Shown here: positions 8,267 to 16,670 of the stretch, in pieces
Position numbering within the stretch: position 1 is the stretch's first letter
Layout of the letters: the number at the start of each line of letters is the position of its first letter
NCBI RefSeq assembly: GCF_009193175.1
Contig: NZ_VUKE01000014.1
Coordinates: forward strand, 62,001-126,000
Direction: 5' to 3'
From: Georgenia ruanii
GTDB taxonomy: Bacteria; Actinomycetota; Actinomycetes; Actinomycetales; Actinomycetaceae
DNA length: 64,000 nucleotides
Position numbers and translations under genes: made by a program
Notes under the pieces: generated by a model
The model's database searches: none
What the model saw: only the letters and a program-made list of their open reading frames with translations
Told to the model about the DNA's origin: nothing

Positions 8267-8499
8267 CGCGCCTCCTCCGGCCGGGACAGCGAGATCGCCT
8301 GGGCCGGGCAGTTGACGACCGCCTCCTCCAGGTCCTCCAGGTCCTCGCCGTCGGCGACGTCCCGGCGCAGCACCGCGACCGGGCTGCCCTTGGGCAGGTC
8401 GAAGACGTCGGGCAGGATCCCCACGCAGATGCCGTAGGCGCGGCACTTGGACGTGTCGAGGTGGACGGCCACCCGCTCGGCGTGCTTGAGGTCGTTCAC
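8263..8499 (-). CDS. 3Fe-4S type ferredoxin
   Basis: A 78-residue soluble ferredoxin. Its cysteines (C19-X5-C25 with Pro30, and C64-Pro) fit a 3Fe-4S cluster as in P450-associated and some actinobacterial dioxygenase ferredoxins: CRAYGICVGILPDVF then NCPAQAI. There is no CXHX..CXXH Rieske pattern, so this is not the usual BphA3-like partner. It starts at GTG 8499 overlapping the stop of the beta subunit (GTGA), and its own stop overlaps the reductase start. It should carry electrons between reductase and oxygenase. Confidence 0.92.
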   Translation of the reverse strand: MNDLKHAERVAVHLDTSKCRAYGICVGILPDVFDLPKGSPVAVLRRDVADGEDLEDLEEAVVNCPAQAISLSRPEEAR

Positions 8500-9032
8500 A
8501 GGAACACCGCCAGGTTGGGGGTGGCGAGGCTCGTCTCGGTGGTCAGCACCCGGCGCGAGAGCAGCCGCGGCCCGGCGGGGGTGAGCCGGATGGTGTCCTC
8601 CCGGCGCGCCGGGATGAGGTCGTAGTAGGGGTCGATCCCGCGCTGGCGGTAGAGCAGCAGGGCGCTGGAGACGGCAACGACGTCGGGCGCCTCCATGCCG
8701 CGGATCTCGACGCTGCCGACCACCCGGAGGGTGCGCGAGGGCGGCACCTCGGAGTAGGCGAGACCGGTGTTGAGGCGGTCGATGCGGGTGCGGATGTGCG
8801 CCTTGGTGTCCTTGACCCGGATGCCGCGCTGGGTGAACTCGTGGCTGCGGGGCTCGGTGGCCTGCCGGACGGGGATCTCGTAGACGAGGTCGTCGTCGAG
8901 CAGCTCGTACCACTCCTCCTCGCGGCCGTCGTCGAGCAGCCGTGCCTCCTGGGCGAGGAACTGGGTGACCAGGGCGCGCAGCTCGGCGTCCGCCGCGACG
9001 GCGGTGGTCTTGGTGGTCTCGGTGGTGGTCAT
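8496..9032 (-). CDS. Ring-hydroxylating dioxygenase, beta subunit
   Basis: A 178-residue small subunit of an aromatic-ring-hydroxylating dioxygenase (SnoaL/NTF2-like fold, PF00866 type). Family hallmarks are FLAQEARLLDDGREEEWYEL near the N-terminus, the central TRIDRLNTGLAYSEVPPSRT region and the C-terminal LLSRRVLTTET. It has no cofactor; it packs in an alpha3beta3 hexamer beneath the alpha subunits. Its ATG (9032) lies 5 nt after the alpha-subunit stop, so the two are co-translated. Confidence 0.92.
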   Translation of the reverse strand: MTTTETTKTTAVAADAELRALVTQFLAQEARLLDDGREEEWYELLDDDLVYEIPVRQATEPRSHEFTQRGIRVKDTKAHIRTRIDRLNTGLAYSEVPPSRTLRVVGSVEIRGMEAPDVVAVSSALLLYRQRGIDPYYDLIPARREDTIRLTPAGPRLLSRRVLTTETSLATPNLAVFL

Positions 9033-9037
9033 GTCCG

Positions 9038-10429
9038 TCAGTTCCCCTCGGTCGGCGAGGTCGGCGCGGCCCCGCGCATGACCTCGAGCCAGTGGCGGTA
9101 GAAGGCGAGCTGGACGTGCTCCCCGTAGCCGGTGTTGCGCCGGAGCCCCGGGCCGGTCCAGGTCGGGTCGGGCGACTGGTCCACCTCGCTGTGGCGGCCC
9201 TGCTGGAAGTTGAACTTCATGCCCGCCTTGCGCAGCCACGGGCTCGCGGCGGCGCGGGGGATGCCCTCCCAGGCGACGGTGTCGTCCTGCTCGAAGATGC
9301 CGGCGGAGCCGAAGACGAACTCGCCGGTGACGTAGTGCTCCTCGACCTCCTCCTCGGACATGAAGTCCCACACGAACTGCCAGCTCCACAGCTCCATCTC
9401 GCCCGGCGCCACCGGCTGCCACTGGCGGAAGCTCGTGACCACGGACATCGGGCCGCCCGGGACCGCCGGGGTGTTGAACCGGATGAAGCTGAGGTTGGGG
9501 AAGATCGTGCCGACCGTGGGCGGCTCGTGGTTGACGACGTGCAGCTGCGCCTCGTCGAGGCCGGAGAGGTCGAAGTGCTGGGTGATCTCGGGTGGGTAGC
9601 CCCACAGCACGTAGCCGGGGTGGATCGCCTTGGTCCAGGCGTGCCCGGTGAAGTTGTGGCCGTTGCCGAACTCGTAGCGGCGGCCGATCTCGCAGGAGGC
9701 CTGGAGGCCCTGGGAGACGTGGATCTCCTCGGTGCCCCAGTGCAGCACGTCGAGGTGGTAGACGTCGCCGGAGAAGTTCTCCGCCGCCGTCTTCCAGTCC
9801 GCCTTGACCTTGTAGCGGTCCGGCGGCCCGGCCACCCGCATGCCCTTCGGGTGCAGCCCGGCGATGAGGTCGAGCATCCAGCCGGCGCCGCCGAGGTACT
9901 CGTCGAGCGGGGCGACGTCGGCGTTGAGCGAGGCGAAGATGAAGCCCTGGCGGGTGTCCACGCGCGGGGCGTGCAGCAGGCTCCAGTCGTTGGGGTCCAG
10001 CCGCACCCCGTAGGCGTCCTGCAGGTGCGGGGTGCCGACGAGCTGGCCCTGATTGTTGTAGGTCCAGCCGTGGTACGGGCACTTGAAGAACCGGGAGTTG
10101 CCGCTGTCGGTCTGGCAGACCTGGGAGCCGCGGTGCCGGCAGTAGTTGGACAGGACGTTGATGCCGCCCTTGCCGTCGCGGGTGACGATGACCGGGTCGA
10201 CGCCGATGCGCCGCTGGACGAAGTCGCCGGGGTTGGGAATCTCGCTCTCGTGCGCGACGAAGACCCAGTTGTTGGTGAAGATCCGGTCGATCTCGGCGCG
10301 GAAGACGGCCTCGTCGTTGAAGATCTCGACGGGGACGAGGTCGTCGGCCAGGCCCGCCCCGACCCGGTCGAGGATCGCGTCGAGGCCGGAGCCGGCGGTC
10401 GTCGGGCGGAAGGGTTCTGTCTGGGTCAT
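9038..10429 (-). CDS. Ring-hydroxylating dioxygenase, alpha subunit (Rieske oxygenase)
   Basis: The 463-residue catalytic subunit, first gene of a five-gene minus-strand operon. The Rieske 2Fe-2S ligands are C97/H99 (CRHRG) and C117/H120 (CPYHGW). The mononuclear iron site is within NFSGDVYHLDVLHWG: bridging D222, H225 and H230, with the third ligand expected near residues 375-390. It adds both atoms of O2 to an aromatic ring to give a cis-dihydrodiol. The substrate cannot be read from sequence; the actinobacterial gene set and 3Fe-4S ferredoxin are reminiscent of phthalate/PAH-type dioxygenases. A 316-nt region with 23-bp repeats separates it from the upstream monooxygenase gene. Confidence 0.95.
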   Translation of the reverse strand: MTQTEPFRPTTAGSGLDAILDRVGAGLADDLVPVEIFNDEAVFRAEIDRIFTNNWVFVAHESEIPNPGDFVQRRIGVDPVIVTRDGKGGINVLSNYCRHRGSQVCQTDSGNSRFFKCPYHGWTYNNQGQLVGTPHLQDAYGVRLDPNDWSLLHAPRVDTRQGFIFASLNADVAPLDEYLGGAGWMLDLIAGLHPKGMRVAGPPDRYKVKADWKTAAENFSGDVYHLDVLHWGTEEIHVSQGLQASCEIGRRYEFGNGHNFTGHAWTKAIHPGYVLWGYPPEITQHFDLSGLDEAQLHVVNHEPPTVGTIFPNLSFIRFNTPAVPGGPMSVVTSFRQWQPVAPGEMELWSWQFVWDFMSEEEVEEHYVTGEFVFGSAGIFEQDDTVAWEGIPRAAASPWLRKAGMKFNFQQGRHSEVDQSPDPTWTGPGLRRNTGYGEHVQLAFYRHWLEVMRGAAPTSPTEGN

Positions 10430-10615
10430 GTCCCGTTGTCTCCTTCGACTGGGTGGGAACGGTGGAGCCGGGTGGGGGTGAGGTGGCGACGTGCGCGGAA
10501 GGGAGGGTCGAGGCGGTGCACCGATGCCCGCCCGTGGCCTGCCAGTGAGCCTAGGAGCCGGGCGACATCGCCAAACAGCAATGAATCTGGATGAAGAGCA
10601 TTGACGCCATCAATC

Positions 10616-10720
10616 GGCACCGCCGGCGCCGCGGCCAGAATGGCCTTCCGGTCGCAGCGAGATTGACGTGGTGGCCGTAGCCAGATCGACGTTCCGGTCG
10701 CAGCCGGAATGGCAATCTGG
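10616..10720 (-). repeat. 23-bp tandem repeat array, locus A
   Basis: Consecutive 23-nt units in exact register at 10616-10638, 10639-10661, 10662-10684 and 10685-10707, plus a partial at 10708-10720. The minus-strand consensus is about CTGGCTRCGRCCNGAANGNC followed by ATT. Individual units differ at up to about eight positions. The same unit occurs at 27845-27989 on the plus strand. There are no spacers between units. Confidence 0.8.
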
Positions 10721-10744
10721 GGCGGGGGCGGGGGCGGGGGCGGG
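10719..10744 (+). repeat. (GGGGGC)n tract with G-quadruplex potential
   Basis: Five G-tracts of 4, 5, 5, 5 and 3 separated by single C residues, on the plus strand. It ends one base before the stop codon of the minus-strand FAD monooxygenase (10746), so it lies in that gene's 3' untranslated region. It satisfies the simple G3+N1-7 quadruplex pattern. Confidence 0.7.
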
Positions 10745-10745
10745 A

Positions 10746-11933
10746 TCAGGGCGCAGGGGTGACGGCGTCGGCGGACCGCTCGAGGCGGAACGGCTTGTTG
10801 AGCTCGGCCTCGACGAACGCGGCCTGGCCCGGCAGGTGCTCGCGCAGGTTCGCCGCGAACTCGTCGAGCCCGTCGGCGGTGATGGACATCTCCGTGACGA
10901 GGATGCCGTGGGAGACGTCCTGGACGAGCGTGGTCCGGGCGAAGCGGGTGGCCGAGACCGCCGCGAGCGAGGCCTCCACCGGGCGGTCGCGCACCAGCTC
11001 GTCGGCCACGACGACGGCGTCCTCCAGGGCCATCGCGGCGCCCTGGGTGAGGTTCGGCGCCGAGGCGTGGGCGGCGTCGCCGAGCACGATGACCCGACTG
11101 TCGTGCCAGGGCGCCGGCAGGTGCACCTCGCTGAGCGGGCTGTAGACGATGCCCTCCTGCGGGAGGTTCTCGCGCAGCTGGGCGACCAGGCCGCCGTAGC
11201 CGGCGAGGCGGTGGCGCAGGAGCTCCCGGAGGTCGGCGGGCTCGTACCGGGCGTCCTCCGGCTCGGCGGTGACGTGTAGGAGGTACATCTCCTCCCGCGA
11301 CAACGGGATCACCCCGGTGTTGGACCGGTCGCCGTGGAAGAGCATCGTGTGGGTGACCGCGGCCGGCCGGGGCAGGGTCACCCGCCACACGGCGAACCCG
11401 GTGTACTCCGGCTCGTACGCGTCACCGAAGAGCCGGCGGCGCAGCGGCGAGCGGATGCCGTCGAAGCCGACGACGACGTCGAACCGCTCGACCCGGCCGT
11501 CCGTGAAGGTGACCGTGACGCCGTCGTCGTCCCCGGCCAGGTCGGCCACGCTGACGCCGTGGACGACCCAGGCCCCGGCGCGGCGGGCGGCGCCGAGGAG
11601 GATCCGGTGCAGGTCGGCCCGCGCCAGGGCGTTGTTGGGCGGCACCCGGTCGGTGCCGAGAGAGCACGGCGTGACCACGATCGGCCGGCCCTGCCAGTCG
11701 AGGTGCTCGTTGCGGTCGTACTGGTAGCCCACGGCCAGGCACTCCTCGAGCACGCCGAGCGCGTCGAGGGCCCGCAGGGAGTTGCCCGGCTGGTTGATGC
11801 CGACACCGACGACGCGGTCGTCGGGTCTGATCTCGACGACCTCCACGTCGATACCGTGCTGCCCGAGGGCGGCCGCCGCGCCGAGGCCGCCGACGCCGGC
11901 ACCGACCACCAGAGCATTTCGAACGGGCATCAT
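10746..11933 (-). CDS. FAD-dependent monooxygenase (PHBH family)
   Basis: A 395-residue class A flavoprotein hydroxylase, likely adding a hydroxyl to an aromatic or heteroaromatic compound with NAD(P)H and O2. The FAD loop GAGVGGLGAAAAL lies near residues 9-21, followed by the RADLHRILL arginine motif, the VVVGFDGIRSPLRR DG-type motif and VIVLGDAAHASAPN, the second FAD motif. I use ATG 11933, five nt after GGAGG; an ATG three bases further in is also possible. It is transcribed towards the dioxygenase operon and divergently from the LysR gene at 12079, a common arrangement for a LysR-controlled target. Confidence 0.9.
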   Translation of the reverse strand: MMPVRNALVVGAGVGGLGAAAALGQHGIDVEVVEIRPDDRVVGVGINQPGNSLRALDALGVLEECLAVGYQYDRNEHLDWQGRPIVVTPCSLGTDRVPPNNALARADLHRILLGAARRAGAWVVHGVSVADLAGDDDGVTVTFTDGRVERFDVVVGFDGIRSPLRRRLFGDAYEPEYTGFAVWRVTLPRPAAVTHTMLFHGDRSNTGVIPLSREEMYLLHVTAEPEDARYEPADLRELLRHRLAGYGGLVAQLRENLPQEGIVYSPLSEVHLPAPWHDSRVIVLGDAAHASAPNLTQGAAMALEDAVVVADELVRDRPVEASLAAVSATRFARTTLVQDVSHGILVTEMSITADGLDEFAANLREHLPGQAAFVEAELNKPFRLERSADAVTPAP

Positions 11934-12001
11934 TGCCACCTCCACGTCGTGGGAATGCCCGGAAGATATGGCGGGACGGCGTGGCGGCGGAAACCGATGG
12001 T

Positions 12002-12042
12002 GGTGATGCCGGGCATCACCCGGATCGATGTACCGACATCGA
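12002..12042. promoter_or_regulatory. Two palindromes in the monooxygenase/LysR divergent region
   Basis: A perfect 9-1-9 inverted repeat GGTGATGCC-G-GGCATCACC (12002-12020) is followed by a 7-4-7 repeat TCGATGT-ACCG-ACATCGA (12025-12042). Paired dyads between divergent genes, ending about 37 nt before a LysR start, fit recognition and activation sites for the adjacent LysR regulator. Confidence 0.55.
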
Positions 12043-12078
12043 AATCAGCAATCGCAGTGAATTTCCAGAGGAGCAGGT

Positions 12079-13011
12079 GTGTCGCAGAAGCTCGCCAACG
12101 TCGACCTCAACGTGCTCGTCGCGCTCGACGCGCTGCTGGCCGAGCGCAGCGTCACGCGCGCCGCCGAGCGGCTGATGATCGGCCAGTCCGCGATGAGCTC
12201 GACGCTGGCCCGCCTGCGCCGGATCTTCGACGACCCGCTGCTGGTGCGCCAGGGCCGCACCCTGCAGCCCACGCCGCTCGCGGAGTCCCTCGCGGCGCCG
12301 GTCCGCGAGGCACTGGCGATCGTGGAGGCGGTCCTCGCGGTCCGCACGGACTTCGACCCCACCACCGACCACCGGACCTTCACCATCAGCGCCAGCGACT
12401 ACATCGCCCTCGTCCTGCTCCGCCCGCTCCTGGAGCGGCTCAGGGAGACGGCGCCCAACGTGCGGGTCAACATCGTGCCCATCAACCCCGACGGGTTCAC
12501 CGACGCGCTGCGGCGCAACGAGACCGATCTGCTGATCCTGCCGCGCGAGCTCCTCGGGGCGAACGTCGGCTACCCGCACACCGCGTTGTTCTCGGACCGC
12601 TACCTCGTCGCCGTCGACCGCGACCATCCCGAGGTGGCGGACGAGATCACCGTCGAGCAGTTCAGCACGCTGCCCTACCTCGCCTACCGCGCCGGCACCC
12701 TGATCGGCCTGCCGGAGAACCAGCTGGAGCAGCAGCAGATCCCGCGCAACCTCGAGGTCACCGCCCAGTCCTTCGTCGTCGCGCCCTTCCTCCTCCGCGG
12801 CACCGGCCTGATCATGCTCATCCACGAGCACCTGGGCCGCCTGCTCGCCGAGCAGGCCAACCTCCGGCTGCTGGAGCCGCCGATGCCGTTGGTCCCCCTG
12901 CAGGAGACGATGATCTGGACGTCGCGCCACACCGCCGACGTCGCCCACCAGTGGCTCCGCGCGCGTTTGCTCGAGCTGGCGGGGGAGATCGCCGCGGGCG
13001 CCAGCTATTGA
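12079..13011 (+). CDS. LysR-type transcriptional regulator (copy 1)
   Basis: A 310-residue LysR regulator. The N-terminal winged helix-turn-helix is residues about 6-65 (NVDLNVLVALDALLAERSVT, then AAERLMIGQSAMSSTLARLR). The C-terminal effector-binding domain includes ISASDYIALVLLRPLLERL, the layout of the NodD/LinR-like subfamily, which often responds to aromatic inducers. GTG 12079 is preceded by AGAGGAGCAGG. It is divergent from the FAD monooxygenase and precedes the hydrolase gene; it is clearly paralogous to the regulator at 16671 (shared domain lengths and the QFSTLPYLA and VAPFLLRGT segments). Confidence 0.93.
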   Translation: MSQKLANVDLNVLVALDALLAERSVTRAAERLMIGQSAMSSTLARLRRIFDDPLLVRQGRTLQPTPLAESLAAPVREALAIVEAVLAVRTDFDPTTDHRTFTISASDYIALVLLRPLLERLRETAPNVRVNIVPINPDGFTDALRRNETDLLILPRELLGANVGYPHTALFSDRYLVAVDRDHPEVADEITVEQFSTLPYLAYRAGTLIGLPENQLEQQQIPRNLEVTAQSFVVAPFLLRGTGLIMLIHEHLGRLLAEQANLRLLEPPMPLVPLQETMIWTSRHTADVAHQWLRARLLELAGEIAAGASY

Positions 13012-13017
13012 CGGCGT

Positions 13018-13073
13018 CGATGCTCCGCATCGCAGATATCGGTTTCCCCGATCCGGTCGCGCGCCTCTAGCGT
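13018..13073 (+). promoter_or_regulatory. Candidate LysR-controlled promoter of the hydrolase gene
   Basis: Two dyads, CGATGC-TCC-GCATCG (13018-13032) and ATCGG-TTTCC-CCGAT (13038-13052), precede a TAGCGT hexamer (13068-13073) that could serve as -10, about 67 nt before the GTG start. The GATGC/GCATC core matches the dyad at 12002-12020. Confidence 0.4.
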
Positions 13074-13139
13074 GCGCGGGCAGGAGGGTGCCGGTCGACG
13101 GCGACCGGGGCGCCCCGCAACCCGCAGAGAGGCGTCGTC

Positions 13140-14282
13140 GTGTTCGAGATCTTCCCCGACAAGTACGTGTGGAACCTGTCTGCCAACATCGCCCTGAGCA
13201 GCGGCGGCGAGATCGCCGAGATCCTGGAGGCCTGCCGCCCGCTCCTCGACGCCGCGGCGCGCGGGGACGCCCCCGGCACCGAGGACTTCTTCGCCTCCTG
13301 GTGCGCCGTGGCGGACCGGCAGGTGGAGCTCGCCGGCGAGTGCGAGACCGCCGGCCGCCCCCTCAGCGCCGGCACCCGCCTGCGCCGGGCCGCGATCTAC
13401 TACCAGGTGGCCGAGCGCATGCAGGCGCGTGACTTCGCCCCCCGCCGCCAGGCGTACGCCAACGTGCTGGACTCCTTCGAGCGGTCCGTGCGCCTGGGCG
13501 GGGAGAACTGCGAGCTGGTCGAGGTGCCCTTCGAGGGCGCCACGCTCCCGGCGCTGTTCGTCCGCGCCGAGGGGGCGGACGGGCCCGCGCCGGTCATGGT
13601 GCACTTCAACGGCCTGGACAGCACCAAGGAGATGATCTTCTGGTCCGGCATCGGCCAGGAGCTCGCCCGCCGCGGGGTCTCCACGCTCATGGTCGACCAC
13701 CCCGGCACCGGCGGGGCGCTGCGGCTGCGCGGGCTGACAGCCTTCCCCGAGAGCGAGCGCTGGGGCGCGGCGTGCGTCGACTACCTTGAGGGATGCGACG
13801 ACGTCGACCCTCAGCGGATCGGCGTCATGGGCTGGTCGCTCGGCGGCTACTACGCCCCCCGCGCAGCGGCCTTCGAGAAGCGGTTCGCGCTGTGCGTGGC
13901 CTGGGGCGCGAACTACAACTGGGGCGAGCTGCAGCGCCGCCGGCGCGAGCGGGAGGGCGAGAACCCCGTCCCGCACTACTGGGAGCACGTCCAGTGGGTC
14001 TGGGGCAAGCGGTCGCTCGAGGAGTTCATGGAGTTCGCTCCGGCCGTCAGCCTGGTCGGCGTCGTCGAGAACATCACGGTGCCCTTCCTCGTCACGCACG
14101 GGGAGAACGACCGCCAGATCCCGCTCGAGTACGCCCACGCCCAGTACGACAACGCCGTCAACAGCCCCAAACGCGAGCTGAAGATCTTCACCCGCCGGGA
14201 GGGCGGCGTCGAGCACGTCAGCGCCGACAACCAGCCCGTCGCCACGAACTTCATCGCCGACTGGGTCTCCGAGACCCTCTGA
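13140..14282 (+). CDS. Alpha/beta hydrolase (pseudooxynicotine-hydrolase/FrsA-like)
   Basis: A 380-residue alpha/beta hydrolase with a long helical N-terminal cap region (about residues 1-125), as in 2,6-dihydroxypseudooxynicotine hydrolase and related C-C bond or ester hydrolases. The nucleophile is S233 in GWSLGG; the expected acid lies in HGENDRQIP and the His in GGVEHVSADN near the C-terminus. The oxyanion region is VHFNGLDSTKE. In this island it may cleave the product of ring fission, but its family also acts on beta-diketones and esters. Starts at GTG 13140 after AGAGAGG. Confidence 0.85.
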   Translation: MFEIFPDKYVWNLSANIALSSGGEIAEILEACRPLLDAAARGDAPGTEDFFASWCAVADRQVELAGECETAGRPLSAGTRLRRAAIYYQVAERMQARDFAPRRQAYANVLDSFERSVRLGGENCELVEVPFEGATLPALFVRAEGADGPAPVMVHFNGLDSTKEMIFWSGIGQELARRGVSTLMVDHPGTGGALRLRGLTAFPESERWGAACVDYLEGCDDVDPQRIGVMGWSLGGYYAPRAAAFEKRFALCVAWGANYNWGELQRRRREREGENPVPHYWEHVQWVWGKRSLEEFMEFAPAVSLVGVVENITVPFLVTHGENDRQIPLEYAHAQYDNAVNSPKRELKIFTRREGGVEHVSADNQPVATNFIADWVSETL

Positions 14283-14368
14283 ATCTTCCGACCCCCACCC
14301 GGCCGGCCCGCACTCGCATGACCCCGGGACGACGACGCCCCGGCGGACCCCCATGACAAGGAGCACTC

Positions 14369-15382
14369 ATGTCGATCACCCCACGACCGACCACGGCAGG
14401 CCGGGCCGCCCTCCTGGGCCTCGCCGCGCTCGTCCTCGCCGCCTGCGGCGCGTCCGGCACGAGCGACGAGACGACGACCACGCCCACGGCGACGGCCGGA
14501 TCCGCCACCACGGACCCGGCCGCGGTCATCCCGATCAGGATCGGCACCCTGCCCATCGTCGCGACGTCGGCCCTGTGGTACGGCGTCGACAAGGGCATCT
14601 TCACGGAGCACGGTCTCGATGTCACCGTCGACACCGGCGTCGGCAGCGAGACGATGGTCGCCGCCGCCCTCGCCCACGAGGTCGACTTCGTGACGCTCAA
14701 CTCCGTCTCCCTCATGGTCGCCCTCGACGCCGGCGTGCCCGTCCAGGTCGCCTCGGGCTTCAGCCAGGCATGGGCGGACGGGGAGGAGGACATCTCCGCG
14801 GTCCTCACCAAGCCCGACTCGGGCATCACCGATGCGGCCGGCCTGGCCGGCCACACCATCGCGGTCAACACGCTGAACTCGGCCGGCACCCTCACCATCA
14901 GCGAGGCCGTCCGCGCCGCCGGGGGTGACCCGGAGAAGATCCAGTTCGTCGAGATCCGCTACCCCGACATGATCCGCGCGCTCGAGGCGGGCGACGTCGA
15001 TGCGATCTGGGAGGTCGAACCGTTCATCACGATCGCCCAGGGCAACGGCGCCCAGGTCGCCTCCTGGAACTTCGCCGAGTCGGCGCCGGGGCTCTCCACC
15101 CAGGTCATGGTCACCGCCGCCGACCAGGACCCGGAGGTGGTCGACCGCTTCACCGCGGCCCTGACCGACGTGCTCAAGGCCGCAGAGGCCGACCAGGACG
15201 GGCTGCGCCAGGTCCTCGTCGACAAGCTCGAGATGGACCCCGCCCTCGCCGAGCGGGTCCGGATGGACCGGTTCTCGACGGAGATCAACATGGACGCCCT
15301 GAGGAGCCTCGCCGGGCTCGCGCACGCCGAGGGGCTGGTGTCCAAGCCGGTCGACCTGGCGGCGTTCGAGAAGAAGGGCTGA
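14369..15382 (+). CDS. NMT1/SsuA-like substrate-binding lipoprotein
   Basis: A 337-residue periplasmic-binding-protein-like lipoprotein. The signal peptide ends in a lipobox LAAC with Cys26, followed by a Thr/Ser-rich linker. The mature domain begins PIRIGTLPIVATSALWYGVD and has the GLDVTVDTGVGSETMVAAL pattern of NMT1/SsuA-type proteins that bind sulfonates, thiamine precursors, nitrate or aromatic acids. No ABC permease or ATPase is adjacent, so its transport partners are elsewhere or it works as a sensor. It has a good AAGGAG site and lies 86 nt after the hydrolase gene. Confidence 0.87.
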   Translation: MSITPRPTTAGRAALLGLAALVLAACGASGTSDETTTTPTATAGSATTDPAAVIPIRIGTLPIVATSALWYGVDKGIFTEHGLDVTVDTGVGSETMVAAALAHEVDFVTLNSVSLMVALDAGVPVQVASGFSQAWADGEEDISAVLTKPDSGITDAAGLAGHTIAVNTLNSAGTLTISEAVRAAGGDPEKIQFVEIRYPDMIRALEAGDVDAIWEVEPFITIAQGNGAQVASWNFAESAPGLSTQVMVTAADQDPEVVDRFTAALTDVLKAAEADQDGLRQVLVDKLEMDPALAERVRMDRFSTEINMDALRSLAGLAHAEGLVSKPVDLAAFEKKG

Positions 15383-15444
15383 GGCGGGGCGACGTCGGGC
15401 GCGGCCCTGCACCCACGTCCATGCCGTGCGCCCGCCGCATTGAC

Positions 15445-15456
15445 CGGATCGATCCG
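15445..15456 (+). promoter_or_regulatory. CGGATCGATCCG palindrome upstream of the extradiol dioxygenase
   Basis: A 12-bp perfect palindrome 104 nt before the ATG at 15560. The half CGGATCGAT is also present at 12021-12029, next to the LysR dyads. It is a possible regulator site; the evidence is the symmetry and position only. Confidence 0.3.
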
Positions 15457-15559
15457 CCCCATCCGCCATTGGCTCTTTCCGAGCCGGTGCCGGCGGACCC
15501 ACAGTGGAAACGACCGCTCGAGGACGAGCGGACCTGACTCGTTGCCTGGAGGCACATCC

Positions 15560-16558
15560 ATGGAAAAGCTGCTCTCCCACCTCGCCTACCTCGAGATCGA
15601 GAGCCCCGACGTCGAGGCGTCGGCGTCCTTCTACGCCGACAACTTCGGGATGCGGATCGTCGACCGCGTCGACGGCGCCGTCTACCTGCGCTGCTGGGGC
15701 GACTACTACCGCTACAGCCTCGTGGTCAGCCACGGTCCCCAGCCCCGCCTCAGCCGCATGACCTGGCGGGCGGCGAGCCCCGAGGCGCTGGCGGAGGCCG
15801 CCCGCCGCGTCGAGGCCGCCGGCGTGACGGGGGAGTGGGCCGACGCCGGGCACGCCCACGGCCGCGCCTACGACTTCGTCGGCCCGTACGGCCACCCGAT
15901 GCGGCTGCTGTGGGAGATCGAGCGGTTCGGGGCCGAGCCCGAGCAGACCTCGATCTTCCCCGACCGCCCGGAGAGGCGCAGCAGCCACGCCGGCGCCCCG
16001 CGCTTCCTCGACCACGTGACCCTCGCCAGCCCCGACGTCGACGGCTTCGCGGCCTGGTACCGCGACGTGCTCGGCTTCCGGCTCATGGCCCGCACCCAGC
16101 TCGACGACACCGACGTCAGCGTCTTCTCCGTGCTCACCACCAACGAGAAGTCCCACGACCTCGGCGTCGTCCTCGACCACTCCACCATGCCCGGCCGCGT
16201 CAACCACATCGCGTTCTGGGTGGACACCCACGAGGAGCTGCTCATCAGCGCCGACGTGCTCATGGAGAACGGCACCCCGATGGAGTACGGCCCGGGCGTG
16301 CACGGCATCGGCGAGCAGCATTTCCTCTACTTCCGCGAGCCCAGCGGCCTGCGCGTGGAGCTCAACTCCGGCGGGTACCGCAACTACGTCCCGGACTGGG
16401 CGCCCAACACCTGGACGCCGGGCAAGGGCGGCATGAACTTCTACCGCAACGGGGCCACCGTGATGTCGATCTACGAGTCCTTCCCGCCGGCGGACGGCCT
16501 CACCGCCACCGAGGACGGCGTGCACCCCGACATGGTCGAGGCGCTCACCAACTCCTGA
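15560..16558 (+). CDS. Extradiol (catechol 2,3-type) ring-cleavage dioxygenase
   Basis: A 332-residue type I extradiol dioxygenase with two tandem VOC domains. The C-terminal domain carries the Fe(II) ligands H152 (LDHVTLASPDV), H216 (VNHIAFW) and E267 (LRVELNSGGYRN), with H207 (VVLDHST) and Tyr273 placed as the catalytic acid/base residues. It opens a catechol ring meta to the hydroxyls, consistent with acting after the dioxygenase and dihydrodiol dehydrogenase. I chose ATG 15560 after CTGGAGGCACATCC; the ORF extends upstream without conserved residues. A strong hairpin follows at 16583. Confidence 0.93.
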   Translation: MEKLLSHLAYLEIESPDVEASASFYADNFGMRIVDRVDGAVYLRCWGDYYRYSLVVSHGPQPRLSRMTWRAASPEALAEAARRVEAAGVTGEWADAGHAHGRAYDFVGPYGHPMRLLWEIERFGAEPEQTSIFPDRPERRSSHAGAPRFLDHVTLASPDVDGFAAWYRDVLGFRLMARTQLDDTDVSVFSVLTTNEKSHDLGVVLDHSTMPGRVNHIAFWVDTHEELLISADVLMENGTPMEYGPGVHGIGEQHFLYFREPSGLRVELNSGGYRNYVPDWAPNTWTPGKGGMNFYRNGATVMSIYESFPPADGLTATEDGVHPDMVEALTNS

Positions 16559-16582
16559 CCGCCGTCCCGGCCGGTCGTGCCA

Positions 16583-16615
16583 CCGGCCCCGCCCGCCACC
16601 GGCGTGCGGGGCCGG
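16583..16615 (+). terminator. GC-rich terminator hairpin
   Basis: A perfect 10-bp stem (CCGGCCCCGC at 16583-16592 with GCGGGGCCGG at 16606-16615) and a 13-nt loop, 24 nt after the dioxygenase stop and before the second LysR gene. Confidence 0.65.
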
Positions 16616-16670
16616 GCGTGGGCGCCGGCGCCCTATCCTGCGGACAGCACCCGCCGGCAAGGAAAGACGG

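Larger units (their letters stand above)
10430..10745. promoter_or_regulatory. Dioxygenase operon upstream region with 23-bp repeats and a G-rich run
   Basis: This 316-nt gene-free stretch should contain the dioxygenase operon promoter (minus strand) close to 10430-10610, where a CAACAGCAATG-like AT-richer patch lies. The rest is filled by a tandem 23-bp repeat (10616-10720) and a G-rich tract (10719-10744). I see no small gene. Confidence 0.5.

Noticed and set aside
10616-10720. 23-bp repeat arrays as CRISPR
   Set aside because: Units are contiguous with no spacers, are too short and too variable, and there are no cas genes.
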